Assembly: GCA_013180625.2 (NCBI GenBank)
Contig: SNVD02010020.1
Location: 344,358-408,357, forward strand
Length of the DNA stretch: 64,000 bases
Reading direction: 5' to 3'
Source of the DNA: Boswellia sacra
Lineage: Eukaryota; Streptophyta; Magnoliopsida; Sapindales; Burseraceae
Shown here: piece after piece, positions 49,735 through 61,275 of the stretch
Position numbering within the stretch: position 1 is the stretch's first letter
How the letters are laid out: the number at the start of each line of letters is the position of its first letter
Notes under the pieces: model-generated
What the model was told of the DNA's origin: nothing
Database searches by the model: none
The model's input: only the letters and a program-made list of their open reading frames with translations
Translations under genes and position numbers: made by a program

Positions 49735-52701
49735 TGTTACTGAATGAATATATGATTGACTTAATGTATGGACACATGTAAGAGTGTCATGCCAAGGTTT
49801 ATTTCACAAAGATAAAAAGACATTTTGCGTCAGAATGGATATAACTCACGAGAACGATTGTGACTCTTGGGAATGGATGCGATTATTACAAGAGACATGT
49901 CACTTAGATTTTAATTATTAACAATTCATAAATGGTTGCATCCTTTGGAGTGTATAAATAAGAGTCTTTACATTGCCCATATTACCGGTTGTCATAAGTG
50001 TATGGATTTAGCGATCTCTTGCATGAATCCAATAGCCTAGTGGCATTGTGCGATCATTTCATTTTCTAACAGTGGTATCAGAGCTAGGTTGCACAAAATT
50101 TGGATTCATTGTTGAGTAATTTTCCCAATACACTTATGTGGTATAATTTGGTCAAAAACAAAGTGAAGTTTGATATCCACAAGTTTTGAGGCATTCTGGA
50201 TTGATCTGTGACATCAAAATTTTGATTTGAGAACTCAAAATTCGAAAATTATTGGATCAAGATCGTAATCTTGTAAGTTCAATATCATTTATTCTTGAAA
50301 ATATTTATTGTCAAGTTATACTTGCATTTTATTGTTATTTTATTTATTGTGAATGCTTGGATTGAATTATTCTTGGAGTTAGTGATTGGAAGTAGTTAGG
50401 TTGTTGTTTAGTAATTATTGGAAATGTTAAATTTTGTGTTACTAATTAATTTGAGATCATGGCAATAAATTCTAAATAGCAATTTTTGACACCGAAAGAT
50501 TTAACCATGTCAACTTTTCAAATTTGGAATTATAGATCTCTTAGTTTATTAAAACATAAGATATATTTCTTTTAAAAATATTTCTTTTGAAGCATGAATT
50601 TAAAGCTTTATGAAAGAAATATAAATTAGAAATTTAAACCCAATAAGGTAGGTCAGTTAAATCTCACAACAATTATTGCGGTACTAAGCATGATAAAACC
50701 CTTGATGCATGTTGTTAATAGAGTAGGATTGCTAAAAAATGCAATTAGACTCTCATGTACATAGTAAGATCCATATTAGCACATCCTAACATATATATAT
50801 CTCTATTAGTTTGGGAAAAGGTTCTCTCTATAACTAACTTTGTTTTAGATAGAATTGCAACAAAGGCAAAATCACTAACCTCTAAAGGACTTTGAATTGG
50901 CATCAAACCTAATTTTTCCAAGTTATGAGTTTAGAGTCGTCAAACTCATGCATTTATTCCCCACCCATTTAGGGATAAGTAAACTTCAATGCTTGGGATT
51001 GACTATTCATAGATTATTATAACAGTGGGAGTGAGTATCGTTTCCATCATCCAAATAATGGTTTGATTGAAATAAGATATAATAAATTTCCTGACCACTT
51101 AAATCTTCTGACATTACCTAAATTAATAAGAGTAAAAGAAAATATTAACATTGTCACAAGTTACTAGTTTGACAATTTCGAGGATGCAATATTTTCTTAT
51201 CAAGTTACTAGTTTGTCATCAGTTTGTCACAACTAAGATAAGATCTTAAAACTTATGTTTATGTCATTAGTCAATTATTCTGATATCATGACTCCATTGG
51301 ACTCTAAATAGTGGGAAAAAGACATGATCAAATAAGTTAGAATCTATTGAGCAATATCAAGTTTGGGAATTAGTTTATTTAAGATTCTTTAAGAAATTGA
51401 AGATAGATGATAGCCTAGATAGATCCAAGGCAAGTGGGAGTTGCAAAAAGATATAAATCAAATCCAAATAACATACATTTGCTAGTAGTCAATAGGTTAA
51501 GAGGATTATGAGATATCTTAAAGACACTAAAAGTGATTTAGAAAATCACAACTTGTTCGGTGGAATTATTGTTTCTTGGCTAGGTAAGAAACAAGGTTAT
51601 GCACAGTTGTAAGTAGATATTACCAAACAAGGTAGTCAATGTGTTTTGTGTTAACAAGTCCACCATCTTCTAAGTTACAAGTAAAGCAAATAGCACTAAG
51701 GCAAAGCAGATTGATATAAGTTATCACTATATACAAGGTATAGTGGAAAGGAAAGAAAATAAAGTCGACTATGTACCCTCTAGTAAGATGGTGGCTAATC
51801 TCATGACCAAGGGCTTATCTCTGGAGAGAAGTTCAAAGAGCATGTGACTACTATGGGTGTGGAATCATCTAGATGTATAGTTGTATGAAGATATTATTCT
51901 AAGTATCATAGGGACACCTTAGATTAACATATAACTCTATTTGATTTTCATTATTGGTCGGATAAAAGATAAAGATCACATTAGCGAGATAACAAGAGTT
52001 ATAGTGAATCTCTAGAATGTAAAATATGTTTTGAGGTATCCAAAACAATCTATATAACATCGAATAGGTAGTGTAAAACTCATCAATAAGGTGTGTTAAG
52101 GAAAACCTCAAGATAAGAGGAAGTACTTAATCTAAATTTTGTGCATAGTCAAACAAGTTTAATTGGCTGAAATCGCCAACTAAAATTAGTTACGGATTGT
52201 GTTTTCCTAGTTTAGGTGAATTGCTGTCGCTTTATTTTTTTAAGTAAAATGAAGTCATTTGATAAAAGAAAATTCATATGCAATCAGATATGTTTTAAAT
52301 CTTGTACATGTAGAGAAAAGCTAATCATGATTTGATTTATGCATTAATCAATCAAGTGGGAGATAAAGGAATACGTTATGATTTAATGCATGGACACATG
52401 CAAGAGTGCCATGGAAGGGTTTATTTCACAAAGATGAAAAGACAGATTGCATGGGAATTAATGGATGTGACTCATGGGAATTGATATGATTATTCCAAAA
52501 GATATATCACATATATTTGAATTAGCAACGATTCATGAATAGTTACATCCTTTAGAGTCAATAAATAAGAATTTACATTGCCCATATTACCAACTGCTGT
52601 AAGTGTATGGATTAGATGATCTAATGTATGGATTAGGTGATATCTTTCATATCTATAGATAATAGCCTAATGCCATTGTGCGATCGTTTTATTTTCTAAC
52701 A
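49735..52701 (+). mobile_element. Short, degenerate Copia element with 337-bp LTRs
   Basis: The 5' LTR, 49735-50071, begins TGTTAC and ends CTAACA, an inverted TGTTA/TAACA. It is followed directly by a primer binding site (TGGTATCAGAGCTAGG). The 3' LTR is about 52365-52701, the same length, preceded by the purine tract AAGTGGGAGAT. Flanks are CTTAT and TTACC; aligned with block A (ttttacc at about 19350) they indicate a 4-5 bp decayed TSD. The interior (2.3 kb) keeps a gag start remnant at 50460 and a C-terminal RNase H remnant at 51480-51840. The latter reads KVDYVPSSKMVANLMTKGLS, typical of Copia; most of pol is deleted. Confidence 0.85.
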
Positions 52702-54160
52702 TTACCAAAAACATTGCCTCTTTTATTACACACATATATAATATAAATTTCTAACTTAAAACTAGACATAAATTACAAACATTCATTTTATCTAATCACT
52801 TAGCTTTATAATGTGTTAAAAGAAGTTTCCTTCGGTTAAAATATGTTACAAGATATTATTTTTCTTTTTTCTATTTTCAATGCAATTAATTAATTACCTT
52901 CTTAACATATATTAAGAAAAATTACTGGCACATGTAAAATATGAATAATATAAGGGGGTGATATCAAACATTTCCCTTAAGGTTCAGTGTAATGTCACTT
53001 AGAAAGGTACTTGTATTTGTATCACTTCGATCCTCAAGGTTTGAGTATTTTTATCACTTAAGCCCCTTCAATGATTTATGTTCACTTTTTCACTAACAGC
53101 AGAGGGTAAAAGGAATTTTATGAACAATTCTGAAACAAAATTTCATAACAACATTTGATTGAATTTTCATAACACTTTCAACAACAATATCAACACAAAC
53201 ATGAATGCAGTAGCACACCAATCAAGCAACCAACAACCCTACAACCACCACCCTAGTAACTCACCAACACCAACCGAATGGCCTCCAACACTTTCAACAA
53301 CAACTTAGCAACCAAAGAACATAAAGATGTGTAAAAGAGTCACATCAACAAAGAAAAGAGTCATTTAACAATAACTAAAAATCTTACATAACCACAGTAG
53401 CAAAAAGCCATCGAATCGACCAATGTTGAAACTCACTTTGTAGCTACTCAATTGAAACCAAAAAAAAAAATATCAACTAAATGACAGTGTGACAACAAAT
53501 TCAAACAATAGGTTGTGTTTGTTTATGTTTTTTGAGTTTTTGTTTTCAAAATTTAGAAAGAATATGTGGTTGATTTTAAATTTTTTCAAATTTTGAAAAT
53601 GATATGTAGTTAATATTAATTTAAATGTATTGGTAAATATGTGTTTTCAAAAAACTGTATTTTGAAAATGTTAACAAACAAAGCCTAATAGACCAAGTAC
53701 GGTGACCTAAACTTCCAATTAGGAGTTAGAAACCATCAAAATCAATCCAACTATACTTCGAATTAGGAGTCAGAAATAATTAGAAACTGATCACAATGAA
53801 CAAAACAAGAATGGGATAAAATGGTGGTGTAACATCGTCGGCCATCACAAAAGATCGAATCACCAGTATAACGTGGAACCCTAAGTTGTGGTTGGTCGTA
53901 ATCTGGCTTTGCGAAGCCAGATTGCAACCAAGCACTTCCATGGCTTCCAATCTACCACCACCATGGGCCGCCAAAGAAACCAATGGCATCCATCATGAAA
54001 CCAAAAAAAAAATAAAGGAAAAAGAAGAAATTACACAAGGTTCAGAATTCTTCCATTCATGGTTTAGGTTGGTTACGTTTGATAGGTCAAAGAGGAAAAG
54101 GGAGATTAGAAATCTGAGGGTAAAAATGTCCTTTCACTTTTCTATTAGTGAAAGGATTAA
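52702..54160. other. Intergenic DNA, no gene recognised
   Basis: The first 260 bp end block B. 53160-53330 is CAA/ACC-rich low-complexity sequence. The open stretches at 53780 and 53886 have no recognised domain and overlap on opposite strands. Confidence 0.5.
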
Positions 54161-55126
54161 CACTACAACAAATTATAGCTTTAACCACATGAAAGTCATG
54201 TGGTAGAATTATATTTACAACTTGTTTTTTATCTATGGTCAATTAAGGAGTGGTTAAAAGTCTTTATTTTCAACCACCTACAAAAGTAAGTGGTACATAA
54301 GACAAAACTAAGTTATTAATTTATTCTATTAACCACATGCATTGATACGTGGTAGAATTATATTCATCCACCACTTATATGTGCACATGGTTGATGTGTA
54401 TTTATTTTTAAAAAAATAACTAATTAGATAATTTAAAATTAAATATTTAGATAATTTAATTTTAAATTATCTATTCTTTCCAAAATTTTAAAGAATAATC
54501 TACAGTATATTTTATTAAAATACTTTTTAATTTAAATAAAATTTTTAACTCAAGAACACATTCCTGGAAAAATTTAATGGCTAGTCTCTGCACAAAATAA
54601 AACAAAAAATTAACATGAGAATGATATATGAAGAAGAAATTAAATACTAATTATAATTAAATTAACATTAAAATATTTTAAATAATAAAATATTTACAAA
54701 TATCAGTAACTTCTTAACTTTCTTCCTTTTTGCTCTCTTGACAATAATATGAAGCTTGGGATATGTTGATCTAACTTGAATCTGGGCAAAAAAAGAAAAA
54801 GATGAAGAAGAAGATGATGATGATATGTGAGTGTATTTATAACATCAAATATTGAAGCAAAAATTAGATTTATTATTCATTACCTTTTTATTACTGGGAA
54901 ACTGAAAAGTTCCTAAGCTTCATGAGACTTTTGAAAAACAGTAAAAGTGAAGAGATTATGAAAGGTAGACAAAAGCATTGAGAAATAAATTTGATAAGGA
55001 AAACAATCTTTTATATTTCTAAAATTATTAAGCGCCAAAGATGAAAATTAAAAAGAAAATTCCCTCCATTAAATGAATCACTTTTTACCACTAGTAATAT
55101 ATGTGGTTAAATAAAATAAACTACTA
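54161..55126. mobile_element. Probable small non-autonomous CACTA-like element
   Basis: It begins CACTACAACAAATTATAGC. The subterminal word aaccacatg / catgtggt recurs in both orientations (54184, 54206, 54331, 54350). Near 55102 the sequence tgtggttaaataaaataaac runs into ctactatag, a plausible decayed copy of the inverted left terminus. The right end abuts the truncated Athila-like element, and no TSD could be confirmed. Confidence 0.5.
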
Positions 55127-55132
55127 TAGAAG

Positions 55133-57575
55133 TTGAATAAAACCACTGGGAAAGACCATTTTCCTTTACCTTTCATTAATCAGATGTTGGATCGTTTGGC
55201 TAGACATGAGTATTATTGCTTTTTGGATGGGTATTTTAGTTACAATCAGATTGCTATTGCTCTAAAAGATCAAGAGAAGACAACATTTACCTGTCCCTAT
55301 GACACTTTTGCCTTTAAAAGGATGTCTTTTGGGCTCCACAATGCCCTAGTCACATTTTAAAAATGCATGATGACTATTTTCTCTGACATGGTAGAAAGAA
55401 GCATTGAGATTTTCATGGATGATTTTTCTGCTCTTGGAAAAACTTCTGATCAATGCCTAAAAGAATTGAGGTTAGTTCTCATGAGGCATGAAGAAACTAA
55501 CTTAATGCTTACTTAGGAAAAGTGTCATTACATGGTTACGAAAGGGATTCTTCTAGATCACAGGATTTCTACTATAGGTATTGAAGTTGATCGTGCCAAG
55601 ATTGAGACCATAGAGAAGTTACCACCGCCAATATCAATGAAGGGTGTACGTAGTTTCCTTGGCCATGCAACTTTTTGCAAGAGGATCATCAAAGATTCTT
55701 CCAAAATTTCAAAACCTGTTTCTAATTTACTTGTGCAGAATAAACCTTTTGTTTTTGATGCAGATTATATATAGGCTTTTTCAAACTTGAAGGAAAAGCT
55801 TGTATCAGCACCAATCGTTGCAGCACTAAATTGGGATCTACCACTTGAATTGATGAATGATGCAAGTGATTATGCAATGGGAGCAGTTTTAGGGCAGTTG
55901 AAGAACAAGGTATTTCATACTATTTATTATTCTAGTAGGACCCTTAATGATGCTCAACTCAATTATGCCACCATTGAAAAAGAACTGATTGTCATTGTGT
56001 TTGCTTTTGATAAATTTCGTTCATATCTCATTGGCAATAAGGTAATTGTTTGTATCGATCATTCTGCAATTAAGTATCTTATGATCAAGGTGGATGCTAA
56101 ACCAAGACTCATTCGTCAGATCTTATCACTTTAATAGTTTAATTTAGAGATCAAAGATAAGAAGGGCACTAAAAATCTACTAGCAAATCACTTGACTGGG
56201 CCTGAAATACCAAAAGAATTAGAGTTGAACCAATCTCTTATTGATGACAACTTTCCTAATAAACAACTTTTTACTTTGTCATCTAACCACGTTCTTCTAT
56301 GGTATACAGATTTTGTTAACTTTCTCGTAGCTAAATCCATCTTTCCTAATCTTTCATATCAAAAACAGAAGTTCTTCTCATGTCAAGCATTTCTATTAGG
56401 AAGAGCCGATTCTTTATAAGCATTGTGCAGATCAAGTTATTAGAAAATGTATTCTAGAGGAGAAGATGGAAGAGATATTGAGGCATTGTCATACACTTGA
56501 GTGTGGTGGCCATTTTAGAGGACAACGAACACTTGCTAAAGTTCTTCAATCAGGTTTTTATTTTCCCACTTTTTTTAAAAATGCTCACAAGTTTGTTACT
56601 AATTGTGACAGGTACCAAAGAATAGGAAACATCTCTAGAAGAAATGAAATGCCATTGAGAAACATCCTAGAGGTTGAGTTGTTAGATGTTTAGGAAATCG
56701 ACTTTATAGGACCATGTTCGTCCTCCTACAATAACAAATATATCCTTCCTGCTACTGACTATGTGTTCAAATGGGTTGAAGCATTTGCAACTCAAACCAA
56801 TGATGGTAGGGTGGTGCTCAATTTTCTAAGGAAAAACATCTTTACACGGTTTGGTACTGCAAGGGCAATCATTAATGATGAAGGCATACACTTTTGTAAC
56901 AAGCAATTTGAAGCTTTATTGGCCAAATGTAGAGTTAACCACAGTAAGGACCTTGCCTATCATCCTCAGAGAAATAGGTAAGCGAAAATTTCAAATAGAG
57001 AAGTAAAGAGGATTCTTGAGAAGACTATGGCAAGTTCACGTAAGGATTAGGCTAGGAAGTTAAATGATGTTTTATTGGCTTATAGGACTGCTTTCCAAAC
57101 ACCTATAGGCATGTCTCTTTATAGGTTAGTTTATGGAAAAGCATGTCATCTACCAGTTGAGTTAGAACACTGTACATATTGAGCCATGAAGACATTGAAT
57201 ATGGGCTTGAAAAGGGTAGGAGAAAAAAGATTGTTGCAATCGAATGAGATGAATGAGTTCTATAATGAAGCTTATGAGAATGCCAAGATTTATAAGGAAC
57301 GTACTAAGGCATGGCATGACAAGCACATCATTCAGAAAGAATTATCAGTTGGTCAAGAAGTGCTTATATAGAACTCAAGGTTAAGATTATTTTCGAGAAA
57401 ACTTAAGCCAAGATGGTTAGGTCATTTCATAGTCGTGCAAGTGTTTGCTTATGGAGCTGTTAAAATTACTCATCCAGAGAAAGACACATTTAAAGTTAAT
57501 GGGCAAAGATTGAGACTTTACATGGATGGTGACTTTGACAATAACACAACCACCATCCTTCTTGATAAGCCTTAA
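55133..57575 (+). pseudogene. Athila-like Ty3/Gypsy pol (RT, RNase H, integrase), 5'-truncated
   Basis: It begins inside the reverse transcriptase (KTTGKDHFPLPFINQMLDRL) and has the catalytic IFMDDF near 55415. RNase H follows (LMNDASDYAMGAVLGQ near 55849, NDAQLNYATIEKEL near 55950). The integrase zinc-binding start is near 56480 (HCHTLECGGHFRGQRTL), and its core near 56700-57000 (IDFIGPC, AIINDEGIHFCNKQFEAL). A C-terminal part ends KPRWLGHFIVVQV, with stop at 57573. At least nine in-frame stops mostly replace Gln or Trp codons, as expected from deamination of methylated cytosines. The wording matches non-chromodomain Athila-type elements. gag, protease, PBS and 5' LTR are missing, cut off at the CACTA-like element. 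Confidence 0.88.
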
Positions 57576-58334
57576 GAATGGAGACAAAGTCCAACTGAAG
57601 ACTTTAACTGAAGCACTGTTTGGGACACAACCTATGAGGTTGAATATTTGCATTCCAAGTTTCATTGTGTTTTTGTAGTAGTTATCGTGTTTTTGTGTGG
57701 TAAAAATAAATTAATTTTATTTTTGCGGGCTTAAATGAACTTGGGAGAAGAGAAATTTCAGAAGATTCAAAGCCTAGCCCATTTTCATGTGAGTGCTCCA
57801 ACCCAATACAGAGTACACTTTAGTCCAAACTTTCAAGCCAAGAAAGGCCCACCCAGCCCAACCTATTAGCGTTGCAACACCTCTATGTATATTCAAAGTG
57901 TTTTCGAAATTACCCTGAGTATTATGATGCAGTAGATCATATCGATGACCAATAAAGCATCTCCTACAGGGCAGTCAAATACACATTGAGGACAATGTGT
58001 CTCTCAAGTTTGAGGGAGCCTTTTTTTAAGCATTTTGTTTTATTTGCTTATCTTTTGATTTGTTTATTTTTAATTTAAATTACTATTTTGTATCAATTAT
58101 GAATTTACTTCGGGGAGACTCCTCTGGTGGGCCTTATGTCATTATAACTGATTTGATTTAGTTTATTTTAATTTTTTTTATTTTTTTCTTCTTTATTTTT
58201 GAGTGTTTTTAATTTTCTTTCCATTTATTGTTTTCTTGTACTAGAATTAAACATTTCTTGTTTTGCTTTCATTGAATAGGAACTTGACGATAAACTCAGA
58301 AGGGACCAGAGACCACTACCAAAAGGATTAAAGC
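57576..58334 (+). other. Post-pol spacer of the plus-strand Athila-like element
   Basis: No gene. It contains the hairpin motif ACATTGAGGACAATGT (57983-57998) followed by a purine-rich tttgagggag. The same 16-mer lies downstream of LOG in the minus-strand element (62476-62491). 58020-58280 is T-rich. Confidence 0.6.
57983..57998 (+). repeat. 16-bp hairpin motif shared with the minus-strand element
   Basis: ACATTG-AGGA-CAATGT, an inverted repeat also found at 62476-62491. Similar attgaggacaatg words occur after pol in many plant Gypsy elements. Confidence 0.8.
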
Positions 58335-59015
58335 ATGCCGATCGAGGAGAAGATCGAACTCAACATGCTTCTGGTAATATCTTTCTTTTTGTCTTTATCA
58401 TGGATACTAATAACATTCTACTATCCCTTCGAAAACATCTCCCTTCACTCCCTGACTAGCAAAATTTATAAAGCACAATTTAATAGACTTAGAATGTTGA
58501 TGATTAAGAAAATGCCTACAAGCATATGTTGGTTAATCGAAGCTAAGATTAGGTAAGCCTGTGAATCTGTAGTTGATTTTACAACTTACATGCCTGGTCG
58601 AGGAAAGAGCACTCTCACCAAAAAACGACATGCTAAAAGGTTAGAAGTCTATTATAGGTGCGCTAGATGGACTTATAGCCAGCGTTACCGTTCCCTAGCA
58701 TTTGTGTTTAAGAGTAGGGACGATAAACTATAGTTTATCAAGGATTGATTGAGTAAAGATTCATTACATAATATTGTACTGACTCTTAAGAGTTATTCCT
58801 GTGTAATGGTGTAGAGAGATTGATGAAGTTATGGACACAGTTCTAAAAGGAACATCAATGATATAGTCTAATGAAGTTTGACTTTAAACAAACATGTTTG
58901 GTAGTTTATAGAAAACTAGATAGGAAGCAAATCATCGCCTCATAGAAGGTGTTTAAGCTGTTACTGGACGTAAAACTAGAGGAAGGTGTGAGCCACAGTC
59001 ACAACTACTTGTATA
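58335..59015 (+). pseudogene. Decayed basic Cys-rich (viral-NABP-like) cargo ORF, plus copy
   Basis: An open frame from ATG 58335 has a hydrophobic segment (VISFFLSLSWILITFYY) then KKMPTSICWLIEAKIR. It meets a TAA at 58554 and continues in the same frame into CESVVDFTTYMPGRGKST and KKRHAKRLEV. This aligns with the minus-strand ORF at 63574-64000, including RCARWT, SRDDKL-FIKD and HRRCL. Three of the four finger cysteines have become Tyr (TGT to TAT), and further stops occur. It follows the Athila-like pol in the same orientation and precedes the LOG remnant, so gene order matches the other copy. It is non-functional, but shows the ORF was part of the element family before this copy decayed. 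Confidence 0.8.
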
Positions 59016-59432
59016 TAATCTTAGTGTTATGTTTTTTAATTTTTGTTTCATTTGATCTATTAGTATGTTATTGTTGTTGAGTTTTTGGCATTTTATTATT
59101 GTTGATTGTTTTTATCTAATTATTACTTTTTAACAGATCACACGGCTACTGATAAAGTGAAAGTAGAAGACAAGTGTAGAGAACGATATGTTGTATTAAT
59201 TAACCTTATGTCAAAAAGCATATCTCTTTATTTCAATTTAGAATAGGAGTAATAATGGTGTATCGATTTGTCCCCGCCGAAAGTCTGTCGCCATGTTTTA
59301 AAGAATGTTCAACATGCATTAACACATATTTTAAATGTAGTTAAGAGACATTAATTTTTTGTCGTTTAACTCCCACCTAAAAAAGCATAACCTCTATAAT
59401 TTAAGTGTCTTAATGATCATATCTTTCGACAT

Positions 59433-59442
59433 CCATAAATAC
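59433..59442 (+). promoter_or_regulatory. TATA-like box upstream of the LOG remnant
   Basis: CCATAAATAC lies 50 bp before the LOG ATG at 59493. The identical 10-mer lies 46 bp before the ATG of the intact LOG copy (63319-63328). Confidence 0.55.
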
Positions 59443-59492
59443 AACACCCTTTGATATTCATTTTCAAACCCACAGTTAAAGTAAATGTAGGA

Positions 59493-59900
59493 ATGGAGAG
59501 TGAATCAGGTCGTCGATTCTGAAGTATTTGTGTATTTTGTGGATTGTATTTTGGTTACCAAAACAAAGAGTTTCTAAAAGTAGCAAATAGTCTGGGTAAG
59601 GTTTTAGCCGAAAGAAACATTCATTTAGTACATGGAACGGGTAACCTTGGATTAATAACGTGTGCATCTATAGTTGTGCATTTAGGAGGAAGTGAGGTTT
59701 TTGGCATTATCCCTAGACCTTTAGTTGTAGGAAATATTTGTGAAAAAATAGTTGAGAAAGAAATATAGGCATCATCTATGCATGAGCGCATTGCTAGAAT
59801 GATTTTTCACTTTGATGCATTCATAGCACTGCCAGGCGATTTTGGTACTTTAGAATAACTTTTTCAAGTTGCCTCTTGGGCCCGAATAAACTTACACCAG
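59493..59900 (+). pseudogene. LOG-like gene remnant, interrupted by an LTR insertion
   Basis: The translation aligns with the intact copy at 62622-63272: SICVFCGLYFGYQNKEFLKV, ANSLGKVLAERNIHLVHGTG, NLGLITCASIVVHLGGSEVF, then ASSMHERIARM and IALPGDFGTLE. It keeps the catalytic-site Arg (MHER) that the other copy has lost, but has PGD in place of PGG in the phosphate-binding loop. In-frame stops are at 59520-59522, 59766-59768 and 59856-59858. At 59900 the gene is cut in the codon run for WARINLHQ by the LTR of the minus-strand element. The last third should resume beyond the right edge of the window. Confidence 0.9.
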
Positions 59901-61265
59901 TGACACATCCGAAAAAGGATTATCTCCCAAATATAGGAGTGTCGAAGTAATAAAACCCGGTGAGACCAGGGTCGATCCACGAGGAAGGAGATTTTAGCGC
60001 TACAAACTATAGGTAAGCAAATATGATATGGATGATTCACGAAGATGACAAGATAATATCAACAAATATAAGAAAAGAGCAAGTTCATAAACATTAAATG
60101 ACCACAAGAGAAATTAACACAATAATTATGAAGCTAAGGTTAGGAGATCCGCCCTTGATATTTCGAATAAGGATAATTAGCCCATTTTAGTTATATGAAT
60201 TATATTTGTTTCATTACCAATATTTATACCACTTCTTGTAAATGGGTTCAAGCATCCAATGTGCCAATCACATATGTCTACAACAAATCAAGGTTCCTAA
60301 CTAGATTCGTGTCGGTAAGGAAGAACCATACATCATCTAGAAAGGATCCAAGCATTTGATGTGCCAAGGATTGTCGACAATGGATCAAGACCTCCACTTT
60401 ACGAGTGGTGTCAAGATTGATTAAGAAATTAAATATAAATCATATTGAATAAACATTATAAGATTAAGATTATTAAGCACATATTAAGGGTTAGAGAATC
60501 CTATTCTCATATCAAGGGTTTCACCCTTTCACCTTAGCAAAAGAGAAATTAGAAGAACATTATAATAGAAAGAAAATAAAATGTAAGAAAAAGGAAATTC
60601 ATTAATAACATAAACACACAAAACACAATACAAGATCCTAGCCAAAGCCAAAATGTTCCAGCCAAGGTCAAGATGCCCTAATAGGTCACAAGGCACCTCT
60701 ATTTATAGATACATCCAGGGCAAACTTGTCAAATTACAAGGGCATAACTGTCAAATATTAGTTGTAAATATCTTTGAAAATTGGGATCATTAGGCACCGA
60801 CTTTGACCATCAATTTTAACATTGAAATGTTGAGAATTTTAATCACATGTCTTCATGAAAGTTGTAGATATTTATCTCAGCTTTCTAGAACATATTGATT
60901 TGCATAATTTGGATACGTATTTTGAGAGATACGGTCCAAATACTGAGGCCTGGTCAGACTGGCCGAGACTGTAGATGGGTTCACTTCAAGCCCAATTTCG
61001 GTCCACTAAGAGCCCGAATTTGATGATGCAATCTTGTAGACAATTGAATCAGCTTTCTAAAACATTAAGAATTGCACCATTCTGATCTATAAATAGAGAG
61101 TTATGCCCATTTTACGGAACCTGTAACAAAACCAAAATTAAGAGGAATTAATTCCAAAGATGCAAATGCTACAAATATGCTTAAGTTGAGGAATTTAATG
61201 ACACTATTAATGCAATATGATGAACTAAACTCTTATTAAACATGCATATTTAAGTGTTCATCACA
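59901..61265 (-). repeat. 3' LTR of the minus-strand element (about 1365 bp)
   Basis: Read on the minus strand it starts TGTGATGAACAC, directly after a G-rich polypurine tract, and ends GGATGTGTCA. The other edge cuts the LOG remnant cleanly at 59900. Length fits Athila-type LTRs. The partner LTR lies outside the window, so boundaries rest on the TG...CA ends, the tract and the interrupted gene. Confidence 0.8.
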
Positions 61266-61275
61266 CCCCCCAACT
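61266..61275 (-). promoter_or_regulatory. Polypurine tract of the minus-strand element
   Basis: AGTTGGGGGG (minus strand) directly precedes the LTR start. Confidence 0.75.

Larger units (their letters stand above)
41400..52962. repeat. Duplicated non-coding block, copy B (interrupted)
   Basis: This is the partner of block A (12235-19745) and part of C (2740-2830). Uninterrupted host-like pieces are 41400-41682, 46758-47460, 48985-49734 and 52702-52962. They are separated by CACTA-3, a solo Copia LTR with neighbouring DNA, and a short Copia element. Copy B carries an unoccupied version of the CACTA-1 site near 47418 and of the 17800-18990 insertion near 49382. Confidence 0.8.

Noticed and set aside
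53886..54206. 106-codon ORF (MWLVVIWLCEARLQPSTSM...)
   Set aside because: No recognised domain, low-complexity Lys/Glu end, overlaps another open frame on the opposite strand, and continues into a transposon terminus.
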